A DNA stretch of 20,312 nt from Bacteroidales bacterium UBA1215 (GTDB lineage: Bacteria > Bacteroidota > Bacteroidia > Bacteroidales > WCHB1-69), in assembly GCA_002309475.1 (NCBI GenBank), contig DBXJ01000038.1:12945-33256 (forward strand), given 5' to 3'. The translations under genes and the position numbers were made by a program. Position 1 is the stretch's first letter, and each line of letters begins with the position of its first letter. The notes beneath the pieces were generated by a model. The model was not told the origin of the DNA. It was given only the letters and a program-made list of their open reading frames with translations, and did not search any database. Shown here in pieces: positions 13,679-20,312 of the stretch.

Positions 13679-14833
13679 ATGATTTACTTAGACAACTCAG
13701 CAACAAGTTTTCCTAAACCAGATGTGGTTTATGATTTTATGACTAATTTTTATCGCAAACATGGTGTAAACCCGGGTCGTTCAGGATTTGATGCTGCGGT
13801 AGAAACAGAAGAAATAGTGTTTAACACCCGCAAACTTCTCACAGAATTATTCAATGGTGGCGGCGATCCTAACAGATTGACATTTAGTTACAATGCTACC
13901 GATTCTCTCAATATTGTTTTACAAGGTTTGGCAGAAAAAGGCAAACATGTAATCACCACTATGTTGGAACACAATTCTGTATTGCGTCCACTATATTGCA
14001 TGCAACAACAAGGAATAATTGATGTTACCTACATTCCTTTCAATAAAGACGGATATGTTGACCCAGACGACATAAAAAAAGCCATTCGTCCTAATACCAA
14101 ATTCGTTGCCTGCACACATAGTTCCAATGTCATCGGCACCATACAACCATTGAAAGAAATAGGAAAAATTTGCAAAGATAATGGTTTGATATTCGTTGTT
14201 GACGGTAGCCAAGGTGCCGGTTCAGTACCTTTGGATATGGTTGACTGCGGTATAGACGTATATGTTTTTACAGGTCACAAATGTTTGATGGGACCTACCG
14301 GAATCGGTGGTTCTTATGTTAGAGAAGGTATTGACATCCGTCAAACACGTTTTGGCGGCACCGGTGTAAGAAGTGCTGTCAAAACTCACTTGGAGGAATA
14401 TCCTTACAGATTAGAAGCAGGAACTATCAATCTATTGGGAATTGCAGGTTTGAATGCCGGCGTAAAATGGATAAAAGAACAAGGCATTGAAAATATTCAC
14501 CAAAGAGAAATATTGCTTTGGGATAAACTTCGCAAAGGTTTACAATCTATAGAAGGCGTTACTACATATTGTGCCAATAGCATTGAAAATCAAAATCCTG
14601 TATTAAGTTTCAATATTAAAGGCTTTGATGCCGGAGATGTCGGCACCATGTTGGATGTTGACTATGATATAGCATGTAGAACCGGTTTGCAATGTGCACC
14701 TCGTGTTCATGAACAAATTGGCACTATAGACATTCACGGCACAGTCCGTCTCAGCGTAGGTGCCTTTACAACCGATGCTGAAATAGATACAGCTATCAAT
14801 GCAGTAAAAGAAATTGCTGCCATTAGAAACTAA
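13679..14833 (+). CDS. Cysteine desulfurase-like PLP enzyme (class V aminotransferase fold)
   Basis: Cysteine desulfurases take the sulfur of cysteine as an enzyme-bound persulfide. The 384-residue product shows the fold's markers: YLDNSATSFPKP at the start, His98 stacking on PLP (LEHNS), Asp175 (VVDGSQ) and Lys201 for the PLP aldimine (TGHK). Arg334 and Cys339 lie in CRTGLQCAP, where SufS-type enzymes have the catalytic cysteine loop. This resembles the anaerobe-associated subgroup close to SufS/CsdA rather than IscS. It is the last gene of the cluster, 32 nt downstream of the DsrK/HdrD-like gene, and a strong terminator follows. A role as sulfur donor to DsrC is inference; selenocysteine lyase activity is an alternative. 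Confidence 0.85.
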   Translation: MIYLDNSATSFPKPDVVYDFMTNFYRKHGVNPGRSGFDAAVETEEIVFNTRKLLTELFNGGGDPNRLTFSYNATDSLNIVLQGLAEKGKHVITTMLEHNSVLRPLYCMQQQGIIDVTYIPFNKDGYVDPDDIKKAIRPNTKFVACTHSSNVIGTIQPLKEIGKICKDNGLIFVVDGSQGAGSVPLDMVDCGIDVYVFTGHKCLMGPTGIGGSYVREGIDIRQTRFGGTGVRSAVKTHLEEYPYRLEAGTINLLGIAGLNAGVKWIKEQGIENIHQREILLWDKLRKGLQSIEGVTTYCANSIENQNPVLSFNIKGFDAGDVGTMLDVDYDIACRTGLQCAPRVHEQIGTIDIHGTVRLSVGAFTTDAEIDTAINAVKEIAAIRN

Positions 14834-14842
14834 TCAACACTT

Positions 14843-14876
14843 AAAAAGAGTCGAAATAATTCGACTCTTTTTTTTT
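14843..14876 (+). terminator. Strong intrinsic terminator of the sulfur cluster
   Basis: AAAAAGAGTCGAA (14843-14855) and TTCGACTCTTTTT (14860-14872) form a perfect 13-bp stem around an ATAA tetraloop, followed by more T residues. It lies 9 nt past the cysteine desulfurase-like stop codon. Confidence 0.92.
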
Positions 14877-14895
14877 CTAAAACAAGAAAGAAACC

Positions 14896-15075
14896 ATGAC
14901 TAATAAACAAGGAGAACGAATATTGTTTTGGCCTTTCCTTGTTTTTATTTGTTTTTGTAGCTTAGCATTTACAACAAACAATCTCATCTTGCAAATGCAT
15001 ACAGACACAGATTGCATTAAAATAACTTTGTCAACTAATAAAACTATTAACAATGATAAAATTTATAAAAATTAG
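14896..15075 (+). CDS. Possible 59-residue small membrane protein (doubtful)
   Basis: An ATG-initiated frame runs from 14896 to a TAG at 15073-15075 and encodes one hydrophobic segment (about residues 9-27, LFWPFLVFICFCSLAF) followed by a polar tail. It overlaps the start of the nuclease gene by 23 nt in another frame, and it contains the nuclease's -7 box as well as a long inverted repeat, so it may be chance. No family recognised. Confidence 0.2.
   Translation: MTNKQGERILFWPFLVFICFCSLAFTTNNLILQMHTDTDCIKITLSTNKTINNDKIYKN
14905..14944 (+). repeat. Inverted repeat (AAACAAGGA/TCCTTGTTT) in the nuclease leader region
   Basis: Nine perfect pairs flank a 22-nt interior that itself holds a near-palindrome (AAC, bulged G, AAT, ATTGTT), and a T-rich stretch follows. 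It sits between the terminator at 14843-14876 and the promoter-like box at 15023-15030. It could be a second terminator or a leader structure if transcription starts upstream of it. Confidence 0.4.
15023..15030 (+). promoter_or_regulatory. -7 box (TAACTTTG) upstream of the nuclease gene
   Basis: TAACTTTG matches TAnnTTTG exactly and would place the transcript start near 15037, about 16 nt before the ATG at 15053. No good -33 element is seen. Confidence 0.45.
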
Positions 15076-15892
15076 CACTTTAATCGTCGGATTTTCCATT
15101 ATCAGTAATTTCTCTTTAGGAAAATCTTTTTCTCTAATAGAATTTGACAGTCTCAGTTATGAATTAGTGAAAAACTATACACTAAGATCCGAAATTCTTA
15201 TTCCGCACTCTGCCTACACTGTCGGCTACAACGCCGACTGGAAAATACCCAACTGGGTGGCCTACGTTTTGACAGGAACACACCTTAACAGCCAACAATG
15301 CAGTAGAAACGATTGTTTTAAAACAGACCCGCAACTTTCCAAACTAAAAGTCGTTGCTAATAGTAGAATCAGCAATGCCGATTACAACAAAAGCGGCTAC
15401 GACCGTGGACACATGGCTCCGGCTGCCGACATGCGTTGGGATACCAATATTATGATAGAAAGTTTCTTTATGACAAATATCTGTCCGCAAGCACCTTCCC
15501 TTAATCGTATCTATTGGGAAAATTTAGAAGAAACGACACGTTTTTGGGCAAAAAAATACGATTCTATCTACGTTGTCTGCGGACCTATTATCTCCAATCC
15601 CACCAACTGCTTTAGCAAGAAAAATATCGTTATTCCGGCGGCATTTTTCAAAGCACTCCTGCGACATGATAAATCCGGCTGGCATGCCATTGCCTTTATT
15701 CTGGACAACTTCAACGAAATTCAGCATTTTTCTGAACACGCTATCTCTATTGACAATTTGGAACTACTCACCGGATTGGACTTTTTCTACAATCTTCCTG
15801 ATGAAATAGAAAACAAAGTAGAAGCATCTTTCTCTCTCAACAATTGGCCATATACCGACGACAATATTGAAGAGATTCTACCAGCAGAATAA
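15053..15892 (+). CDS. Secreted DNA/RNA non-specific endonuclease (NucA/Serratia-type, beta-beta-alpha metal)
   Basis: This 279-residue protein belongs to the DNA/RNA non-specific endonuclease family, which cuts single- and double-stranded DNA and RNA with a single divalent metal. An N-terminal hydrophobic signal segment (about residues 3-22, ending NFSLG) suggests export to the periplasm or outside the cell. The diagnostic DRGHMAPAADM motif is at 117-127, with His120 as the general base. A downstream TNICPQ element (141-146) and LNRIYWENLE (150-159) supply the metal-binding Asn and supporting Glu. The two-cysteine pair near 83 and 88 could form a disulfide. It precedes the sugar permease gene by 26 nt and may share its transcript, though the functional link is unclear; nutrient scavenging from nucleic acids is the usual role. 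Confidence 0.9.
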   Translation: MIKFIKISTLIVGFSIISNFSLGKSFSLIEFDSLSYELVKNYTLRSEILIPHSAYTVGYNADWKIPNWVAYVLTGTHLNSQQCSRNDCFKTDPQLSKLKVVANSRISNADYNKSGYDRGHMAPAADMRWDTNIMIESFFMTNICPQAPSLNRIYWENLEETTRFWAKKYDSIYVVCGPIISNPTNCFSKKNIVIPAAFFKALLRHDKSGWHAIAFILDNFNEIQHFSEHAISIDNLELLTGLDFFYNLPDEIENKVEASFSLNNWPYTDDNIEEILPAE

Positions 15893-15918
15893 TAAACATT
15901 AACTAAATATTATAAGAA

Positions 15919-17211
15919 ATGAGTCAAGAAAAATCAAAAAACATACTGCCTATCATAGTAATGATATTCCTTTTTGGAATGATTTCTTTTGTTACCAATT
16001 TGGCATCTCCAATGGGAGACATTTTGAAAAATCAATTTCAAGTTGCCAATTGGATAGGAACCTTAGGCGTTTTTGCCAATTTTATCGCTTATGCCATTAT
16101 GGGTATCCCTGCCGGTAACATATTACAAAAAATCGGTTACAAAAAAACTGCACTTGTTGCTGTTTCTGTAGGATTTATCGGCATTGGCATACAGACCATC
16201 TCCGGCTATGCTGCCAGTTTTTCTATTTATATAATCGGAGCTTTTATTGCAGGCTTTTCTATGTGCCTGTTAAATACTGTTGTAAACCCGATGCTTAACA
16301 AATTAGGCGGTGGCGGCAACAGAGGCAACCAACTTATCCAAATGGGAGGTTCTTTCAACTCTCTTTGCGGAACAGCTGTTATCATCATTTCCGGATTGCT
16401 CATTCCTAACACCATCGCAGAAGCAAAAATCAGTGATGTATTTCCGCTCATGTACACTGCTCTTGCTATTTTCGCTTTTGCCTTTATCGTCATTCTTTTG
16501 ACAACTATTCCTGAGAATGAGAAAATTTCCCAAGATAATACTCTGCAGAAATCAAGTTCCGGACCTATGTCCTACCGTCATTTTGTTCTCGGTGCAATTG
16601 CCATTTTCATCTATGTAGGTGTAGAAGTAGGTATACCTAATGTGATGAACAAATGGTTGCAAAACCCTGTATTAGACATTCTCGGCAACGTTGACGATGA
16701 AGATATTGCCGCATCTATGGCCGGCACTTATTGGTTTTTGATGCTTATAGGCAGACTTATAGGTGCTGCTGTCGGCAAAAATGTATCTTCAAAAAGCATG
16801 CTGTCGTTTGCTTCAATTGTAAGCATCGTTTTAGTTATTCTTGCCATTTTACTACCTACCAACATTCTCATGCACATGCCTGTTTTCAATGGTGCCAACG
16901 GCTTTGGCTTAGTCAATGTTCCATTATGTGCATCTTTATTGGTCTTTGTAGGTCTCTGCACATCGGTAATGTGGGGCGGCATTTTCAATTTGGCAGTGGA
17001 AGGTTTGGGAAATTCTACAGAAAAAGCGTCAGGTATTTTTATGGCATTGGTTTGCGGCGGCGGCATTTTGCCACTCATTCAAAATGCAATAGTAGATACA
17101 ACCGGAACCGCCTATCAGGCAAGTTACTGGATTATAGTGGCAGGTCTCGCTTACATATTGTTCTATGCCCTTATCGGCAGCAAACAGGTTAAGAAAAATA
17201 TCACCATTTAA
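15919..17211 (+). CDS. MFS sugar permease, FHS (fucose/glucose/galactose:H+ symporter) type
   Basis: The 430-residue protein has about twelve hydrophobic helices with a short hydrophilic central loop near residues 195-215. Family features include the N-terminal 'FGMISFVTNLASPMGDILK' helix, the NILQKIGYKK loop between helices 2 and 3 and the 'IYVGVEVGIPN' motif that opens the second half and is typical of the FHS family that holds FucP and GluP. A sugar kinase follows after 10 nt, which supports proton-coupled uptake of a hexose and its phosphorylation. The exact sugar is unknown: fucose would need an isomerase and fuculokinase nearby, and none is present, so glucose or a similar aldose (or an N-acetylated sugar) is more likely. 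Confidence 0.85.
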   Translation: MSQEKSKNILPIIVMIFLFGMISFVTNLASPMGDILKNQFQVANWIGTLGVFANFIAYAIMGIPAGNILQKIGYKKTALVAVSVGFIGIGIQTISGYAASFSIYIIGAFIAGFSMCLLNTVVNPMLNKLGGGGNRGNQLIQMGGSFNSLCGTAVIIISGLLIPNTIAEAKISDVFPLMYTALAIFAFAFIVILLTTIPENEKISQDNTLQKSSSGPMSYRHFVLGAIAIFIYVGVEVGIPNVMNKWLQNPVLDILGNVDDEDIAASMAGTYWFLMLIGRLIGAAVGKNVSSKSMLSFASIVSIVLVILAILLPTNILMHMPVFNGANGFGLVNVPLCASLLVFVGLCTSVMWGGIFNLAVEGLGNSTEKASGIFMALVCGGGILPLIQNAIVDTTGTAYQASYWIIVAGLAYILFYALIGSKQVKKNITI

Positions 17212-17221
17212 TTTAAATTAT

Positions 17222-18184
17222 ATGGATAAAAAATATGTTATCGGAATAGATCTAGGCGGTACCAACACTGTTTTCGGAATTGTTGATGCCAACGGCAATA
17301 TAATTGCTCAAAATTCCATCAAAACACAAAAGCACAAAGACAATGTCAACTTATACATTGATGAATTGTGCAACGAATTGACAGCACTTATCGACCAAAC
17401 AGGCGGTAAAAATGCAATAAAAGGCATTGGAATCGGGGCTCCTAACGGTAATTACTACACCGGCAATATAGAATTTGCTCCCAACCTGCCATGGCAGCAT
17501 GTATTGCCACTTTCTAAAATGATTACAGAAAAAATTCATTTGCCATGCAAAATCACCAATGATGCCAATGCCGCTGCTATCGGTGAAATGACGTATGGAA
17601 TTGCCAAAGGCATGAAAAATTTTATTTTAATCACTCTTGGCACAGGCGTGGGAAGTGGTATTGTTATCAACGGCAAAGTTGTTTATGGTCATGATGGTTT
17701 TGCAGGAGAATTAGGACATACTATTGCCATCCATGATGGTCGTCCTTGTCCGTGTGGGCGATGCGGATGCTTAGAAACTTATACTTCGGCAACCGGAGTT
17801 GTCCGCACCGCTATTGAATTCCTTTCCAAAAGCAAAGAAGACAGCCTTTTAAGAGCCATTCCAAGCAACCGCTTAGAATCCAAAGATGTGTATGATGCTG
17901 CCGTAAAAGGGGACAAAATTGCCCTTGACATATTTAACTATACCGGCACCATTCTCGGACAATCTATCGCAAATTTTGTCGCATTTTCTGCTCCTGAAGC
18001 AGTTATCTTGTTTGGCGGACTCACCAAAGCCGGTGAATTTCTTTTGAAACCGACACGAATAGCTATGGAAAAAGATATGTTGCGATTATGGAGCAATAAA
18101 ATCAAATTGCTTGTTTCCTCCCTAAAAGAATCCAATGCGGCTGTATTAGGAGCGAGTGCTTTAGGATGGGAATGTGAAGAATAA
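17222..18184 (+). CDS. ROK-family sugar kinase (glucokinase-like)
   Basis: This enzyme should phosphorylate a hexose at C6 with ATP. I start at the ATG 17222, 10 nt after the permease stop; the longer frame overlaps the permease and begins with a non-standard start. The 320-residue protein has the phosphate-binding DLGGTNT (10-16), a sugar-binding region around NLPW (88-91), the catalytic Asp in TNDANAAAIGE (D114) and the second phosphate loop TLGTGVGSGI. The ROK zinc site is His166 with C176, C178 and C183 in the CxCGxxGCxE signature. No N-terminal helix-turn-helix is present, so it is a kinase rather than a ROK repressor. Glucose is the likely substrate; N-acetylglucosamine, N-acetylmannosamine or fructose cannot be excluded. 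Confidence 0.9.
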   Translation: MDKKYVIGIDLGGTNTVFGIVDANGNIIAQNSIKTQKHKDNVNLYIDELCNELTALIDQTGGKNAIKGIGIGAPNGNYYTGNIEFAPNLPWQHVLPLSKMITEKIHLPCKITNDANAAAIGEMTYGIAKGMKNFILITLGTGVGSGIVINGKVVYGHDGFAGELGHTIAIHDGRPCPCGRCGCLETYTSATGVVRTAIEFLSKSKEDSLLRAIPSNRLESKDVYDAAVKGDKIALDIFNYTGTILGQSIANFVAFSAPEAVILFGGLTKAGEFLLKPTRIAMEKDMLRLWSNKIKLLVSSLKESNAAVLGASALGWECEE

Positions 18185-18211
18185 AAAAAGTTGCTTTCGC
18201 AACTTTTTTTT
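18183..18211. terminator. Bidirectional terminator between the ROK kinase and HIT genes
   Basis: A hairpin with the core GTTGC-TTTC-GCAAC is flanked by A7 on one side and T8 on the other, so it works on both strands. The left arm begins at the last bases of the kinase TAA stop codon, and the HIT gene's stop codon (minus strand, 18210-18212) overlaps the right T tract. Confidence 0.85.
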
Positions 18212-18605
18212 ATTCTATTGAATGAGCAATTTTACTTGCTATTTCCTTAAACTCTTCATCTGTCAGTTTTACTTTTTCCCGCCTAAAGTCTATATCATTG
18301 ACTCCATTGATAGGCACCAAATGAATATGTGCATGAGGCACTTCCAAACCTATCACCGTCATGCCTATTTTTTGGCAAGGATAATTTGCCTTAATGGCTT
18401 TTGCCACTTTTTTTGCAAACACCATCATGGCTCCTAATTCTTCATCTTCTATATCAAAAATGTAGTCTGTCGCATTTTTGGGGACAACCAATGTATGTCC
18501 TTTAGCTAATGGATTGATATCTAAAAATGCAAAAAAACGATCATTTTCTGCTACTTTGTAACAAGGTATTTCACCTTTTACTATTTTTGTAAATATTGTT
18601 TCCAT
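18210..18605 (-). CDS. HIT-family nucleotide-binding protein (Hint-like)
   Basis: HIT proteins are nucleotide hydrolases or transferases that act on purine mononucleotide conjugates. The 131-residue protein starts IFTKIVKGEIPCYKV, the typical opening of the Hint branch, and contains the DINPLAKGHTLVVPK strand-turn. The histidine triad HAHIHLVP is at 91-98, where the middle histidine is the expected nucleophile. It starts 2 nt after the greA stop and is almost certainly cotranscribed with it. The gene ends inside the bidirectional terminator. Confidence 0.92.
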   Translation of the reverse strand: METIFTKIVKGEIPCYKVAENDRFFAFLDINPLAKGHTLVVPKNATDYIFDIEDEELGAMMVFAKKVAKAIKANYPCQKIGMTVIGLEVPHAHIHLVPINGVNDIDFRREKVKLTDEEFKEIASKIAHSIE

Positions 18606-18607
18606 AT

Positions 18608-19084
18608 CTAACCTCTCTTTATATCTAATATTTCAAGTTCTAATTTTCCGGCAGGAACTGTGATTTCCACCTTTTCGCCTACAGTTTTTCCCAACAAACC
18701 TTTTGCTATCGGTGATTTTACAGATATCTTCAATGATTTGATATCCGCTTCTGTTTCCGGAACAATGGTATATGTCATCTCTTTTTTCATTTTCATATTC
18801 ATCACTTTCACCACCGAAAACAATAAAACTTTTGAAGTATCCAGTTTTGACTCATCTAATACGCGAGCATTATTGACAAGTGCTTGCATTTTAGCGATTT
18901 TTGCTTCCAACAAACCTTGTTGTTCTTTGGCTGCATCATATTCTGCATTTTCACTCAAATCACCTTTATCTCTTGCTTCAGCTATCTGTTGCGAAATTCT
19001 TTTTCTTTCTACTGTTGTTAATTGATGCAATTCAGCTTTTAGGGCAGCTAACCCTTCTTCTGTATAATATCTTACGTCTTCCAT
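18608..19084 (-). CDS. greA: Transcription elongation factor GreA
   Basis: GreA rescues backtracked RNA polymerase by stimulating transcript cleavage in the secondary channel. The 158-residue length equals that of E. coli GreA. It has the YYTEEGLAALKAEL start, the long N-terminal coiled coil with the acidic tip and the ARDKGDLSENAEYDAAKEQQ motif at about 38-57 (its D and E residues chelate the catalytic Mg). A C-terminal FKBP-like domain follows, with SPIAKGLLGKTVGE near 124-137. No TAnnTTTG promoter lies between it and the upstream PorV-like gene, so it may be expressed by readthrough of the hairpin there or from an unrecognised promoter. Confidence 0.96.
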   Translation of the reverse strand: MEDVRYYTEEGLAALKAELHQLTTVERKRISQQIAEARDKGDLSENAEYDAAKEQQGLLEAKIAKMQALVNNARVLDESKLDTSKVLLFSVVKVMNMKMKKEMTYTIVPETEADIKSLKISVKSPIAKGLLGKTVGEKVEITVPAGKLELEILDIKRG

Positions 19085-19105
19085 AATTCTAAATCATGTT
19101 AAAAC

Positions 19106-19137
19106 AATAGAGACGTCCTATAAAGGACGACTCTATT
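19106..19137 (-). terminator. Hairpin between the PorV-like gene and greA
   Basis: AATAGAG (outer) and CGTCCT (inner) arms pair with AGGACG and CTCTATT around an ATAA loop, giving 13 pairs with one A-A mismatch. On the minus strand the run that follows is only GTTTT, so termination after the PorV-like gene would be partial. On the plus strand it is followed by TTTTG, also short. Confidence 0.6.
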
Positions 19138-19161
19138 TTGTATGTTAATATGTAATAATTC

Positions 19162-20304
19162 TTATAGTATCAATCTAATTCCTATTCCATGGCAACCTTT
19201 ATATTCTCTCGTAAAACGATAAGAATAGTCTATTGCTAAACGTGAACTCGGATTTACACTCTTCTTTGCCAATGGTGCCAGCAAAGATACACCTGCTGTC
19301 GGACCGGTAAAGTTAGAAGTAGATGTAGAAGCATTGAACATGCCTGCTTCAAATACATATCCGCCTCTTACTTGGAAATAGTCCATCAAACTATATTCTA
19401 TACCGAATGAAAATTGGTCTCTTGAATAAGCATTGGCAGTGAAAGAACCTGCCAAAGTCAAACGGTGTGCTGCAGTGGCTCTTGTTACACGTGCTTTGGT
19501 TCCGCTTTCGGTAGAAGATGTTGTCGATTTGCCGGCAAACAAGAAATCGTAAGAAAGACCTAATGCCAACAATGCCGGCATTTCTGATGCTTCTGACGGA
19601 GTGGACAAAGTGTGCAAAATAGAATTTCTATCTCCGGCTCCCGTTCCTCTTATGGACATTCCATTGCCTTTATAGGCCATTGGCAAACCGATGTTTTTCA
19701 TAACAACGCCCAATTGGAATTGGTCGTTTCTGCCTGCTACGTATTGCACACCTGCGTCTATTGCAAATCCTGTTGCATTTGCATTGGACATTGATTCGTT
19801 TACAATTCGAATGGTAACACCTGCATGAACTGCATCTGAAAATGACCTTGCATAAGATATGGCCAAATTCAATGTCGTGAATTTATAGGTACCCATACCA
19901 CCTTCAGGTTGTTCTACAGTTGTTTTTTCTATTTCACCCATTGACATGATGGCGGCTGTAATACCGATATTGCCTGCATAGCCGTCTTTGCTCAATGCCT
20001 GTACAATACCAAAACCATTCATTTGTACTCCTGATCCTACGAAATACAATGTATTGCTGTATGCCAATTCTGTTTTACGAGTAAATGCCATTCCTGCCAC
20101 GTTGGTAAAGGTTGCTTGAATACCTTTTGTTGAAGATACTCCGACTCCTCCCCAACCATTGGTTCCTGCCCATGGGTTGATCAACAAATGACCGGCTGCT
20201 GCTTGACCGGAACGGTCTTTGTTACCGGCTTGGGCATTTTGTGATGTAAACATCATTGCTGCTACTAATGTTACTGCCAATATTGTTCTGTATAACTTTT
20301 TCAT
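19162..20304 (-). CDS. PorV/PorQ-family outer-membrane protein
   Basis: The 380-residue protein starts with a clear signal peptide (MKKLYRTILAV, cleaved after AQA at about residue 26). Its mature part is beta-strand-rich with many Gly, Ser, Thr and aromatic residues. The early segment, NPWAGTNGWGGVGVSSTKG followed by NVAGMAF, matches the opening of PorV/PorQ-family proteins, FadL-like barrels of the Bacteroidota; some of them bring cargo to the attachment complex of the type IX secretion system. It ends on a hydrophobic strand (GIGIRLIL). The gene is complete, with only 8 nt of leader in the window, so its promoter is not visible. Whether it has a T9SS role or is a paralog with another function is unknown. 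Confidence 0.7.
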   Translation of the reverse strand: MKKLYRTILAVTLVAAMMFTSQNAQAGNKDRSGQAAAGHLLINPWAGTNGWGGVGVSSTKGIQATFTNVAGMAFTRKTELAYSNTLYFVGSGVQMNGFGIVQALSKDGYAGNIGITAAIMSMGEIEKTTVEQPEGGMGTYKFTTLNLAISYARSFSDAVHAGVTIRIVNESMSNANATGFAIDAGVQYVAGRNDQFQLGVVMKNIGLPMAYKGNGMSIRGTGAGDRNSILHTLSTPSEASEMPALLALGLSYDFLFAGKSTTSSTESGTKARVTRATAAHRLTLAGSFTANAYSRDQFSFGIEYSLMDYFQVRGGYVFEAGMFNASTSTSNFTGPTAGVSLLAPLAKKSVNPSSRLAIDYSYRFTREYKGCHGIGIRLIL

Positions 20305-20312
20305 ACTTTCTT

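Noticed and set aside
15053..15892. Nuclease as part of a defence or toxin system
   Set aside because: It has an export signal, no immunity or toxin-delivery domain and no defence genes as neighbours; nucleic-acid scavenging is simpler.
16731..17192. 153-codon plus-strand frame inside the sugar permease gene
   Set aside because: It is in another frame of a clear twelve-helix permease; Cys/Arg/His-rich composition is typical of frame-shift shadows.

Overview
The window comes from a low-G+C member of the Bacteroidota, probably an anaerobic Bacteroidales-like lineage. The signs are a TonB-dependent receptor with a carboxypeptidase-regulatory-like N-terminus, a PorV/PorQ-type outer-membrane protein, an FHS-family sugar permease paired with a ROK kinase, almost no Shine-Dalgarno sequences, and several promoters with the Bacteroidota -7 box TAnnTTTG. 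I see no insertion sequence, phage gene, CRISPR array or rRNA.

Layout. (1) 1-606, plus strand: the tail of a membrane protein, then a LURP-one-related protein. (2) 10804-2054, minus strand: tRNA-Gln(TTG), two tandem intrinsic terminators, rimP-nusA-infB, a TonB-dependent receptor, tcdA and a small membrane protein whose start overlaps the tcdA stop. Beyond these lie another small membrane protein and two unrecognised lipoproteins (2347-717) in A+T-rich sequence. (3) 10828-11124: an A+T-rich divergent promoter region. (4) 11125-14833, plus strand: a five-gene sulfur and electron-transfer cluster made of a Cys-rich small protein, a DsrC-type protein with both redox cysteines, a DsrM/HdrE/NarI-like membrane subunit, a DsrK/HdrD-like iron-sulfur subunit and a cysteine-desulfurase-like enzyme. 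It ends at a strong hairpin terminator. (5) 15053-18184, plus strand: a secreted non-specific nuclease, then the sugar permease and ROK sugar kinase, ending at a terminator shared with the convergent HIT gene. (6) 20304-18210, minus strand: PorV/PorQ-like protein, hairpin, greA and the HIT gene.

How the genes work together. The minus-strand operon supplies ribosome maturation, transcription elongation/termination and translation initiation. Its only recognisable promoter lies upstream of tRNA-Gln, so expression of rimP-nusA-infB seems to need readthrough of two terminators, the second ending 15 nt before the rimP start. This suggests attenuation, possibly by NusA itself. The plus-strand cluster is the most unusual part. 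A membrane quinol/heterodisulfide-reductase-like pair sits with its presumed partner DsrC and a possible sulfur donor, while no dissimilatory sulfite reductase is present in the window. I infer a DsrC-based persulfide or trisulfide reduction route linked to the quinone pool and perhaps fed from cysteine. This is a hypothesis; only the gene families and motifs are visible.
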